A stretch of DNA of 42,112 bases from JBIKLM01 sp044375105 (lineage in GTDB: Bacteria; Planctomycetota; UBA1135; GCA-002686595). The notes beneath the pieces are model-generated. The model saw only the letters and a program-made list of their open reading frames with translations. It was not told where the DNA came from and did not search any database. The DNA lies in assembly GCA_044375105.1 (NCBI GenBank), contig JBILNK010000011.1:1-42112 (forward strand). Reading direction: 5' to 3'. The translations under genes and the position numbers were made by a program. Position 1 is the stretch's first letter, and each line of letters begins with the position of its first letter. This document shows, piece after piece, positions 37,001 to 42,112 of this stretch.

Positions 37001-37233
37001 CCGCTGCTGCCAGGTTTGGTGTTGGGCGCCCCGATCTGGCTGGGCGCCTGATCCACCAGATCCACCCCCCCACCGCCGGTGCCGCAAGCGCCCAAGAGCC
37101 AGAGCCCCACGGCCAGAAAAGCGCGACTCCAGGGCACCCCCGGATCGGCCGACTCGGCACGTGACAGGGTTCCCGTAGCCGCATCGACGGCCTGGAGCTC
37201 GAGGGCCAGGTTTTGGGTCCCGGAAGGATTCAT
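34003..37233 (-). CDS. Giant lipoprotein, paralogue A
   Basis: A 1076-residue protein from ATG 37233. The signal peptide ends in LLGAC with Cys50, preceded by an unusually long n-region. The mature chain starts with a Gly-rich linker and then VDLVDQAPSQIGAPNTKPG, shared almost word for word with the protein at 38126-41359. The two align along the whole length with few gaps. Ig-like segments show LVVQFDDLIDPDSVSLNDSV and VVVEFSEPIDPASVRPFDS. A conserved middle part has LHLMWRYCDLGLP and ATFYPQFEMLLGHS. The last 90 residues contain VVLAFRG and DVYGE and end in SPVLSGLGVAWSF, with a terminal Phe. The two Ig-type motifs belong to the SbsA/Big_5 group; the long middle part I do not recognise. Surface attachment by the lipid anchor is expected; function unknown. 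Confidence 0.87.
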   Translation of the reverse strand: MNPSGTQNLALELQAVDAATGTLSRAESADPGVPWSRAFLAVGLWLLGACGTGGGGVDLVDQAPSQIGAPNTKPGSSGLFNGALYLVDVHQGGAGEAVRISNLSWGRLIDIYDTEDGSGTRRRVYTDFVVGEDVRTEIGKWVLATNPVTGRASLTIARENTPTPNDAFDELVLEAQANLGPVLPKGVALTEAPPFSFVARNATLVVQFDDLIDPDSVSLNDSVRIGVGNPPITPFDARLLLDQNHGGISLLDGQFHSSRLLIDLTISDSELPTLAEPLSLNGAGLPASVGNQLPSVALRFPTRIDQSVAQFELLSNLKGRPLATTDNGPLDLASSTADVVRAMRSGNSNDQNNGFLTDLEGPQLLGRQPILVTSASPDPNGLPGYDFVVGFSYSNPSCAKDPVVGDAIAISSQLQLTVTQQGAVSQGTVAALRISSPIELPPLTASELLGSAQFTTSWRSSFAPTLAPCFIRFSPNAGVAPNLEVLPGSQVVVEFSEPIDPASVRPFDSFFVRNKSNSTGFRDFVVGDVNPSPDLRQFQFSPVLPFNHQVGTSEVYFVDLVSQVGKGISDLAGNALQATPPQVAFSLLNSAPSERSSGFVLRFESTSEDDSPAQDLRGQFLYSLTTGEIRPRPLSRFAAIADRNTPIVSTMQTVPTGLQTPLSNLGSRLHLMWRYCDLGLPQSMAQDDVFPNLDIEGLSLSPLGGQVTATFYPQFEMLLGHSARCPDEAVDPNLLPVYELSGFFNTATFSENYLPDALNGPALVHPRQLGFLVSSTEVFTSTSGTPMVRFPMNRTVALEDKRYYTWRDTAIQTWGGRNPAGTGLAALGVPITKDVNLTGAGTIGGEYGDASPNDVTPGGVPTVGLPILMEFRCYPSESLSVNNFDVVIAINSSNRPFFRAFSTGGFNQQGNPVVKNPDAENLPTGGFNGNPQLGQIGSTTPPRDPTVYLGQLDLVTRVSRVHTVLFNSQQSNPNYAGVVLEPKPQLQPFGTSVVLAFRGHSATNLPSNGYLDAALLDVYGELRTATNALLLNDPIWSENINDNDGNRFIQLRISFFSNPITELSPVLSGLGVAWSF

Positions 37234-37413
37234 GTTGGGAGGTCGCAACCCGCAGAGGGGCGACCCGATGCGGAGGGCGGGCAGCTCGCGGGGAGGCACC
37301 CACCCGCTGCAGGCCACTGGGGGGGGACGGGCGACGGAGAGGTCGTGGCCAGCCTAAACCCGCCCGGGGGCGGCTTGGAGAAGGGGTCGAAGGCCCGCGG
37401 GCGGCAAGCTGGC

Positions 37414-37443
37414 ATTCTGTTGAGGCAAGCCCAGGGGGGTCAA
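37414..37443 (-). promoter_or_regulatory. Possible sigma70-type promoter of paralogue A
   Basis: On the minus strand TTGACC, 18 bp, CAGAAT, about 180 nt before the ATG at 37233. The -35 box overlaps an inverted repeat CCCAGGGG/CCCCTGGG at 37430-37454, which could serve as an operator. Confidence 0.35.
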
Positions 37444-37700
37444 GGACCCCTGGGTTTCGGGGCGGCAGGCCAAGGGCCCAGAGTCTCGCAGCAAGAACCA
37501 TACCGGCCCCTGAGAGCACAGCCTGCCGCCCAGGCGTGCGAAATCACACACACCCCCAGTGGAGGCCTCGCGCAATCGCGCTAGGCCCCCGGAAGGAATG
37601 CGACCGGAGGCCCCAGCCTCAGCCCCTCGCCCCCCCTGGCCGTGGACCAAAGCCCGGCGCCGAGGGTGGCGACACCTAGGCCCAGCATGCGGCGCTCCCC

Positions 37701-37738
37701 ACCGGTTTCCGGTTGCCGGCAAGCCTGGCTTGCCAGGC
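37701..37738. repeat. Three adjacent palindromes
   Basis: ACCGG-TTT-CCGGT (37701-37713), TTGCCGGCAA (37713-37722) and GCCTGGC-TT-GCCAGGC (37723-37738) follow one another without a gap. Each is a perfect inverted repeat. Such a cluster could bind a dimeric protein or fold as RNA or single-stranded DNA. Confidence 0.7.
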
Positions 37739-37775
37739 AGCCTCCAATACGGCGGCCCTGTCACGCTCCGGCCCC

Positions 37776-37804
37776 GGGGGTACGGGCCTCAACAGGCCAC
37801 CCCC
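37776..37804. repeat. Compound hairpin
   Basis: GGGGGT pairs with ACCCCC and encloses GGCCT-CAAC-AGGCC with a three-base bulge ACG on the left arm. It directly precedes the 12-bp tandem repeats. Confidence 0.65.
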
Positions 37805-37809
37805 GCTCC

Positions 37810-37881
37810 CCGGCCAGCCCCCCGGCCAGCCCCCCGGCCAGCCCCCCGGCCAGCCCCCCGGCCAGCCCCCCGGCCAGCCCC
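37810..37881. repeat. Six perfect copies of a 12-bp tandem repeat
   Basis: The unit CCGGCCAGCCCC is repeated six times without a mismatch (GGGGCTGGCCGG on the minus strand). Each unit contains the palindromic GGCC. It is a minisatellite, too short-period for CRISPR and with no spacers. Perfect identity suggests recent expansion. Confidence 0.95.
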
Positions 37882-38083
37882 CCCCAGGCTCGAACTCGCG
37901 GCCAAGCGGTGGCCTGCCGGGGCCGCGCTCCGACCGGGGAGATGGATCGGCCAGAGGCTGTCTGCGGCGCGGCGATCGGAGCTGCGGACGAAGCCCTCGC
38001 GCCAGTGGAGCCGGCTCCTCGGGAAGGCCGAGGTTCGGGAGCTGCGACCGGGCCGGGAGCGGCACGGCCGCGGGCCGACCGCT

Positions 38084-38118
38084 CGGTGGCCGGGGCGCCA
38101 GGGCGGCTCCGGCCACCG
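38084..38118 (-). terminator. Hairpin after paralogue B
   Basis: A perfect 10-bp stem CGGTGGCCGG/CCGGCCACCG with a 15-base loop starts 7 nt after the stop of the 38126-41359 gene. No T-tract follows on the minus strand, so it may terminate weakly or protect the 3' end of the transcript. Confidence 0.45.
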
Positions 38119-38125
38119 CCCGAGG

Positions 38126-41100
38126 TCAGAACCTCCAGGCCAGGCCCAAGCCCGACAGGACGGGGGCCAGCTGGGTGATCGGGTTCAGGATGAAGGTCAC
38201 CCGCACTTGGATGTAGCGATTGCCGTCGTTGGCGCTGATGCTGTCGCTCCAGGTGGGGTTCGTCAGGATCGTCGCGTTGGTGGCGTTGAGCGGCTCGCCA
38301 TACACGTCCATCTGGGTGGCATCCAGGTACTGGGAGGTCGGCGCAAGGTTCGGCTTGTCATCCCCGCGGAAGGCCAGGACCACCTGGGTGCCGAAGGGCT
38401 GCAGGTTCGCGCGCGGCTCGATCACGACACCGGCGTAGTCGGGATTGGCTTGTTGCGAATCGAGCAGCACCGTGTGGGCCCGGGCGATGCGGTTGACCAG
38501 CTCGAGCTGGCCGAGGTAGACCGTCGGGTCCTGACCAGGCGTCGGCGAGCCGAGCTGTTGCAGGTTCGGATTGCCGTTGAAGCCGCCCGTGGGGATCGGC
38601 TCGTTGTCGGGGTCCTTGATCACCGGCTGACCCTGGGTGTTGAAGCCGCCGGTCGAGAAGGCCCGGTAGAAGGGGCGGATGTTCGAGGTGCTGGCGATCG
38701 AGCAATCGAAGTTGTTGACCGAGAGGGACTCGCCGGGGTAACAGCGGAATTCCATCAAGATCGGCAGGGTCACGGAGGGCAGACCCGTGGGGATGATCTT
38801 GTTGGGGGCGTTGTCTCCACCATATTCGTTGCCGACGTCGCCGGGCACGGCACCGCCGTTGAAGATCACGTCCCAGGTGATCGGCACGCCGGCATTGGTG
38901 ATGTCGTTCCCGCTCGGAGTGCGGTTGCCCCAGGCCTGCAGGGCCGTATCCCGCCAGGTGTAGTAGCGGTGGTTCTCGATGGGCAGGTTGCGGTTCATCG
39001 GGAAGAACACCATCGGCGTGCCAGTGGTCGAGGTGAACACCTCGGAGGCAGCGACCAGATAACCCAGCTCCCGCGGGTGCACGATGGCCGGCACGTTGAG
39101 CGGATCGGCCAGGTAGTTCTGCGAGAAGGGCGAAGAGGTCACGAATCCCGAATTCGGATAGGTCGGGTCGTTCGACTGGTTGGTGATCTCGTCCGGCATG
39201 CGGTCCGAGTGCCCGAGCAGCATCTCGAACTGCGGATAAAAGGTCGCGGTGACCGATCCGGTCAGCGGCGAGAGCGACAGGCCAGCGATGTCGATGTTGG
39301 TGAAGATGTCCTCCTGGTTCTGCTCGGAGGGCAGGCCCATGTCGCAGTAGCGCCACATCAGGTGCAGGCGCGAGCCCAGATTGGACAGCGGCGTCTGCAA
39401 TCCGGTCTGGACCGGAGCCATGCGGCCGATGATCGGCACGGTGCGGTCGATCACCGCGCTGTAGCGCGAGAAAGGCCGCGGGCGGATCTGGCCTTGCGCG
39501 AGGTTGTAGAGGAACTGCCCGCGCAGGTCTACCCCGGGGTTGTCGTCCTCGGAGACCGCGTTGAAGCGCAGGGCCAGGCCCCCGGTGCGGTTGGAGGGCG
39601 CCCCGGCGGTCAGGCCGAAACTGACCTGCGGGAGCACCGACTGCAGCGCGTTCCCGGCCAGGTCGGTGATGCCACCGGTGCCGACGCCGCTGAGCAGGTC
39701 GACGAAATAAACCTCGGCGGTACCCTGCTGGTGTGTCAGGGGCAGCAGGGGGGTGAAGCGGAATTCGCGCAGATCCGTCGAAGCGAACACCTCGCCGACC
39801 ACGAAGTCTCGGAAACCCGAGCTGTTCGGCTTATTGCGCACAGTCAAACTGTCCAGGGGCCGCACCGAGAGCGGGTCGATCGCCTCGGAGAACTCGACGG
39901 AAATCACGGTTTCGGGCGTGATGCCCGCGTTGGGCGGCAGGGTCGGATTGGGTGAGAAGCGCACGAAGCAGGGCGCCAAACCGAGGGGCGCGAGGCTCGG
40001 TCGCCAGGGGGTGATCATCAGACCAGCCCCGAGCAGCTCGCTCGGGGTCCGCGGCTCGCCGCTCTGGGGCGCGCGGACCCGCAGGCCCGCAACGCTGCCC
40101 TGGGAGCTGGCCCCGGCCTGGACGACCTCGAGCTGCAGCTGATTGCCGATCTGGATCACGTCCCCGACCACCGGGCTGGAGGCGCAGGTCGGATTCAGGA
40201 AACTGAAGCCGATCACGAAGTCGTACCCGGGCTGGCCGCCGGTGAGCGGTACCGCCGACGAGACCGTCACGCCCTGGCGGCCCAGGATGCGGGGTCCCTC
40301 GAGGTCGCTCAGGAAACCGTTGTTGACGTCGCTGCTGTTGCCCGATCGCATTGCCCGGACCACGTCCTGGGTGCTCTTGGACTGATCGATGGGACCGTTG
40401 CTGGCGGTGGCCAGGGGGCGCCCCTTCAGATTGACCAGGCGCTTGAACTGCCCGACGGACGGATCGATCGCCGTCGGAAAGCGCAGGGCCACGTTGGCCT
40501 TCTGCGTATCCACGGCCGGCGGAAGACCGGCTCCGCTGCTCTGCAGCGGCTGTTCCAGCAACAGCAGCTCGCTGCTGCTGATCGCCATATCGAGAATCAG
40601 CCTCGAGGAGTGGAACTGGCCATCCACGGGGCTGATGCCGCCGTGGCTGGGATCCGGGAACAAGCGCACATCGAAGGGCGTGATCGGCGGATTCCCCACC
40701 GACAAGCGGACGCTGTCGTTCAGAGAAAGACTGTCGGCATCGATCAGGTCGTCGAATTGGATGACCAGGGCCGAGTTGCGCGCGATGAACGAGAAAGGGG
40801 GCGCCTCGTTGAGCGCCAGCCCCTTGGGCAGCACCGGCCCCAGGTTCGCCTGGGCTTCCTGCACCAGCAGGTCGAAATCATCCGCCGGGTCGCCGGTGTT
40901 CTCCCGGAGGATCACCAGCAGTTCCCGGCCCGTGATCGGGTTGCTGGAGAGAGTCCACTTGCCCACCTCGCTGCGGACGTCGTCGCCGATCACCAGATCG
41001 GGATAAACCAGGCTGGGCTCGACGACTCCAGGGGCCTGGGCGTAGACGTCCACCAGCCGGCCCCAGAACAGATCGACGATTCGCACCGAGTCCCCGAGTC

Positions 41101-41359
41101 CACCCTGATGGGGATCCACCAGGTACAGGGCCCCGTTGACCAGGCCGGACTGGCCGGGCTTGGTGTTCGGCGCACCGATCTGGGAGGGCGCTTGATCCAC
41201 CAGCTCACCGCCTCCACCCCCGCCGCCGCAGGCGCTCAGGCAGAGCCCGGCGAGCAGGGACCCCAGCGACGCACCGGCCCCCGCCAGGAACGGAAAAGGC
41301 TCTTGGGACGGCGTGGAATGGCCCTGGTGGAGGCGGGGAGCGTGGCCCTGGTTCTGCAT
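38126..41359 (-). CDS. Giant lipoprotein, paralogue B
   Basis: A 1077-residue protein from ATG 41359. The signal peptide ends in CLSAC with Cys44, followed by seven glycines and LVDQAPSQIGAPNTKPG. It matches the 34003-37233 protein along its whole length, including LVIQFDDLIDADSLSLNDSV, VISVEFSEAIDPLSVRPLDS, LHLMWRYCDMGLP, ATFYPQFEMLLGHS and RYYTWRDTAL. The C-terminus has VVLAFRG and DVYGEP and ends in APVLSGLGLAWRF. Ig-like (SbsA/Big_5) segments are recognisable; the rest is not. A terminal Phe after alternating hydrophobic residues is also seen in outer-membrane beta-barrels, but the predicted lipid anchor makes a barrel unlikely. The gene likely has its own promoter in the AT-rich patch upstream. 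Products may be alternative surface proteins from one duplication. Confidence 0.87.
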   Translation of the reverse strand: MQNQGHAPRLHQGHSTPSQEPFPFLAGAGASLGSLLAGLCLSACGGGGGGGELVDQAPSQIGAPNTKPGQSGLVNGALYLVDPHQGGLGDSVRIVDLFWGRLVDVYAQAPGVVEPSLVYPDLVIGDDVRSEVGKWTLSSNPITGRELLVILRENTGDPADDFDLLVQEAQANLGPVLPKGLALNEAPPFSFIARNSALVIQFDDLIDADSLSLNDSVRLSVGNPPITPFDVRLFPDPSHGGISPVDGQFHSSRLILDMAISSSELLLLEQPLQSSGAGLPPAVDTQKANVALRFPTAIDPSVGQFKRLVNLKGRPLATASNGPIDQSKSTQDVVRAMRSGNSSDVNNGFLSDLEGPRILGRQGVTVSSAVPLTGGQPGYDFVIGFSFLNPTCASSPVVGDVIQIGNQLQLEVVQAGASSQGSVAGLRVRAPQSGEPRTPSELLGAGLMITPWRPSLAPLGLAPCFVRFSPNPTLPPNAGITPETVISVEFSEAIDPLSVRPLDSLTVRNKPNSSGFRDFVVGEVFASTDLREFRFTPLLPLTHQQGTAEVYFVDLLSGVGTGGITDLAGNALQSVLPQVSFGLTAGAPSNRTGGLALRFNAVSEDDNPGVDLRGQFLYNLAQGQIRPRPFSRYSAVIDRTVPIIGRMAPVQTGLQTPLSNLGSRLHLMWRYCDMGLPSEQNQEDIFTNIDIAGLSLSPLTGSVTATFYPQFEMLLGHSDRMPDEITNQSNDPTYPNSGFVTSSPFSQNYLADPLNVPAIVHPRELGYLVAASEVFTSTTGTPMVFFPMNRNLPIENHRYYTWRDTALQAWGNRTPSGNDITNAGVPITWDVIFNGGAVPGDVGNEYGGDNAPNKIIPTGLPSVTLPILMEFRCYPGESLSVNNFDCSIASTSNIRPFYRAFSTGGFNTQGQPVIKDPDNEPIPTGGFNGNPNLQQLGSPTPGQDPTVYLGQLELVNRIARAHTVLLDSQQANPDYAGVVIEPRANLQPFGTQVVLAFRGDDKPNLAPTSQYLDATQMDVYGEPLNATNATILTNPTWSDSISANDGNRYIQVRVTFILNPITQLAPVLSGLGLAWRF

Positions 41360-41496
41360 TGTGAGTATCTGGTGGAGATGGAGGCCGCCCAGACGGGCAG
41401 CTCGGTCGCTGGACCGGTGGAAAAGGGCCGGCCGCGGCTCTCGTTGAACTTTGAGTTGGACTGGCTAAAATTTCGATTTTTAATTCTCGACTGCCG

Positions 41497-41525
41497 ATAG
41501 TAGCCCCTCTCCAGGTGCCTGGGAA
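41497..41525 (-). promoter_or_regulatory. Possible sigma70-type promoter of paralogue B
   Basis: On the minus strand TTCCCA, 17 bp, TACTAT, about 140 nt before the ATG at 41359. Just downstream lies the most AT-rich patch nearby, with AAAAT-TTCG-ATTTT as an inverted repeat at 41467-41480. Each box matches the consensus at four of six positions. Confidence 0.35.
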
Positions 41526-41879
41526 CAGCCCAGAAGGAGGCGAAAAGCGGCGCGCAGCCATCCCCACCCGGGCGAAGGCAGGGAGGGAGTGACCGAACTA
41601 GTCGATGATACCGACTGCGTCACCAAGATTTGACCACGTCAGGGCTGCCCAGGGCGGAGCACGCCGGAGATCGAGCTGCACGGGTCGCAGACCATCGGCC
41701 AGCCGCAGGAGCCCAGCAGCGGTCCCGCCCGGGCGAGGCGGTCCGGGTGGGTAAGCCGCGGGCTCCCCCACCCCCCGCCGTTCCCCCCAGGAACCTCGGC
41801 GGCCTCGGAGTGGAGCGCCTCGCTGGTCCCCGCGGGCAGGTGCTGCCGTGAGCGGACGAACCGGGGACGCCGGCGTGCA

Positions 41880-41979
41880 GAGGCTGGGGAAAAATCGGCG
41901 CGCAGCGACGATCCCAGCCTCTGCGGCCGCCGGATGGCGGCCCAAAGGCATGCGGACGGGCTGGTCTGTCTGCTCGGGC
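41880..41979 (+). repeat. Structured direct repeat, copy 1 (candidate RNA)
   Basis: A 100-bp segment identical to 42013-42112, offset by 133 bp. Hairpin 1 pairs GAGGCTGGG (41880-41888) with CCCAGCCTC (41913-41921). It has a GAAAA bulge, then an inner AUCG/CGAU stem (41894-41897 with 41909-41912). Hairpin 2 is GGCCGCC-GGAT-GGCGGCC (41925-41942). A terminator follows at 41973-41999. Shape and terminator suggest a small non-coding RNA read on the plus strand, but the family is not one I recognise and no promoter is evident. On the minus strand the same DNA reads as the start of a 117-codon open frame, which lacks coding character. Confidence 0.65.
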
Positions 41980-41999
41980 GCAGCCCGAGTCGATTTTTT
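41973..41999 (+). terminator. Intrinsic terminator between repeat copies
   Basis: CTCGGGC-GCA-GCCCGAG forms a 7-bp stem with a 3-base loop, followed by TCGA and six T. This is the clearest intrinsic terminator with a U-tract in the window. It closes copy 1 of the repeated element on the plus strand. Confidence 0.8.
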
Positions 42000-42012
42000 C
42001 TCAGCCTGGTCC

Positions 42013-42112
42013 GAGGCTGGGGAAAAATCGGCGCGCAGCGACGATCCCAGCCTCTGCGGCCGCCGGATGGCGGCCCAAAGGCATGCGGACGGGCTGGTCT
42101 GTCTGCTCGGGC
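42013..42112 (+). repeat. Structured direct repeat, copy 2 (cut by window edge)
   Basis: Identical over 100 bp to 41880-41979 and running into the window edge exactly at the left arm of what would be its terminator hairpin. Its own hairpin arm GAGGCTG could instead pair with CAGCCT at 42002-42007 just upstream, giving an alternative fold. Confidence 0.7.

Larger units (their letters stand above)
37234..38125. other. 892-bp gene-free region between the paralogues, dense in palindromes and repeats
   Basis: No frame looks coding. From left to right it holds a run of eight G (37319-37326), the inverted repeat CCCAGGGG/CCCCTGGG (37430-37454), and three consecutive palindromes at 37701-37738. A compound hairpin at 37776-37804, six perfect 12-bp repeats at 37810-37881 and a 10-bp-stem hairpin at 38084-38118 follow. 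Transcription from the downstream-placed paralogue B would run through it toward paralogue A. Confidence 0.6.
41360..42112. other. Gene-free right end with structured repeats
   Basis: No frame here has convincing coding character. It contains the AT-rich promoter patch of paralogue B (41460-41525), a short repeat-like segment near 41537-41567, about 300 bp without recognisable features, and two direct copies of a structured element from 41880 to the window edge. Confidence 0.6.

Noticed and set aside
37810..37881. Tandem repeats as a CRISPR array
   Set aside because: The 12-bp units abut with no spacers, and no cas gene is nearby; it is a minisatellite.
38126..41359. Paralogue B as an outer-membrane beta-barrel because of its terminal Phe
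   Set aside because: It has a lipoprotein signal with a glycine linker and Ig-like domains, and lacks the regular amphipathic strand pattern of a barrel; the C-terminal strand fits a beta-sandwich better.
41598..41951. A 117-codon minus-strand frame starting inside the structured repeat
   Set aside because: Its start lies in the repeat and the translation is Arg/Ala/Pro/Gly-rich without any domain; the repeat's stems and terminator explain the DNA better.

Overview
The window comes from a very GC-rich diderm bacterium. Wobble positions are saturated with G/C, so most long open frames on the opposite strand are artefacts of composition. Many genes start at GTG and several lack a visible Shine-Dalgarno sequence. 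The large lipoproteins carry bacterial Ig-like (SbsA/Big_5-type) segments. Together with the stand-alone pilus genes this suggests a Planctomycetota-like or other deep-branching environmental lineage, but that is inference: no rRNA or universal marker gene is present. No tRNA, rRNA, CRISPR array, transposase or phage gene was found.

Layout. (1) 1-6382: envelope/glycan genes. These are the start of a membrane protein running off the left edge, a large polytopic membrane protein translationally coupled to a sulfatase-fold lipoprotein, and a divergent GT-C glycosyltransferase with a TPR tail. (2) 6397-14133: metabolism and housekeeping. Two tandem DASS (SLC13-type) transporters, CutA (overlapping the second transporter), proline dehydrogenase, a calcineurin-like phosphoesterase and an amidohydrolase of the aminofutalosine-deaminase/MtaD type. 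(3) 14300-19834: a 1083-residue glycine-rich lipoprotein diverging from a HEAT-like lipoprotein gene, followed by a TatD nuclease. (4) 20027-28373: a type IV pilus/type II secretion-type cluster on the minus strand. In transcription order it holds prepilin peptidase, OmpA-like lipoprotein, an unrecognised gene, PilT, PilB, PilC and a type IV pilin closed by a strong UUCG-loop terminator. (5) 28384-41359: four more very large lipoproteins on the minus strand, the nearest only 10 bp from the prepilin peptidase. (6) 41360-42112: a gene-free stretch ending in a tandem 133-bp repeat that folds into two hairpins plus an intrinsic terminator.

How it may work together. The pilus genes make an inner-membrane assembly machine (PilB/PilC), a retraction ATPase (PilT), a processing peptidase and one pilin; the OmpA-like protein could anchor it to peptidoglycan. 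The five giant lipoproteins share a glycine linker after the lipid cysteine, Ig-like segments and what looks like a common C-terminal beta module. They are plausible surface adhesins or export clients of this machine, but only gene position and architecture support that.

Most notable for follow-up are the tandem structured repeat at the right edge, the shared C-terminal module of the five lipoproteins, the palindrome and 12-bp repeat cluster between the two paralogous lipoprotein genes, and the unrecognised gene inside the pilus cluster.
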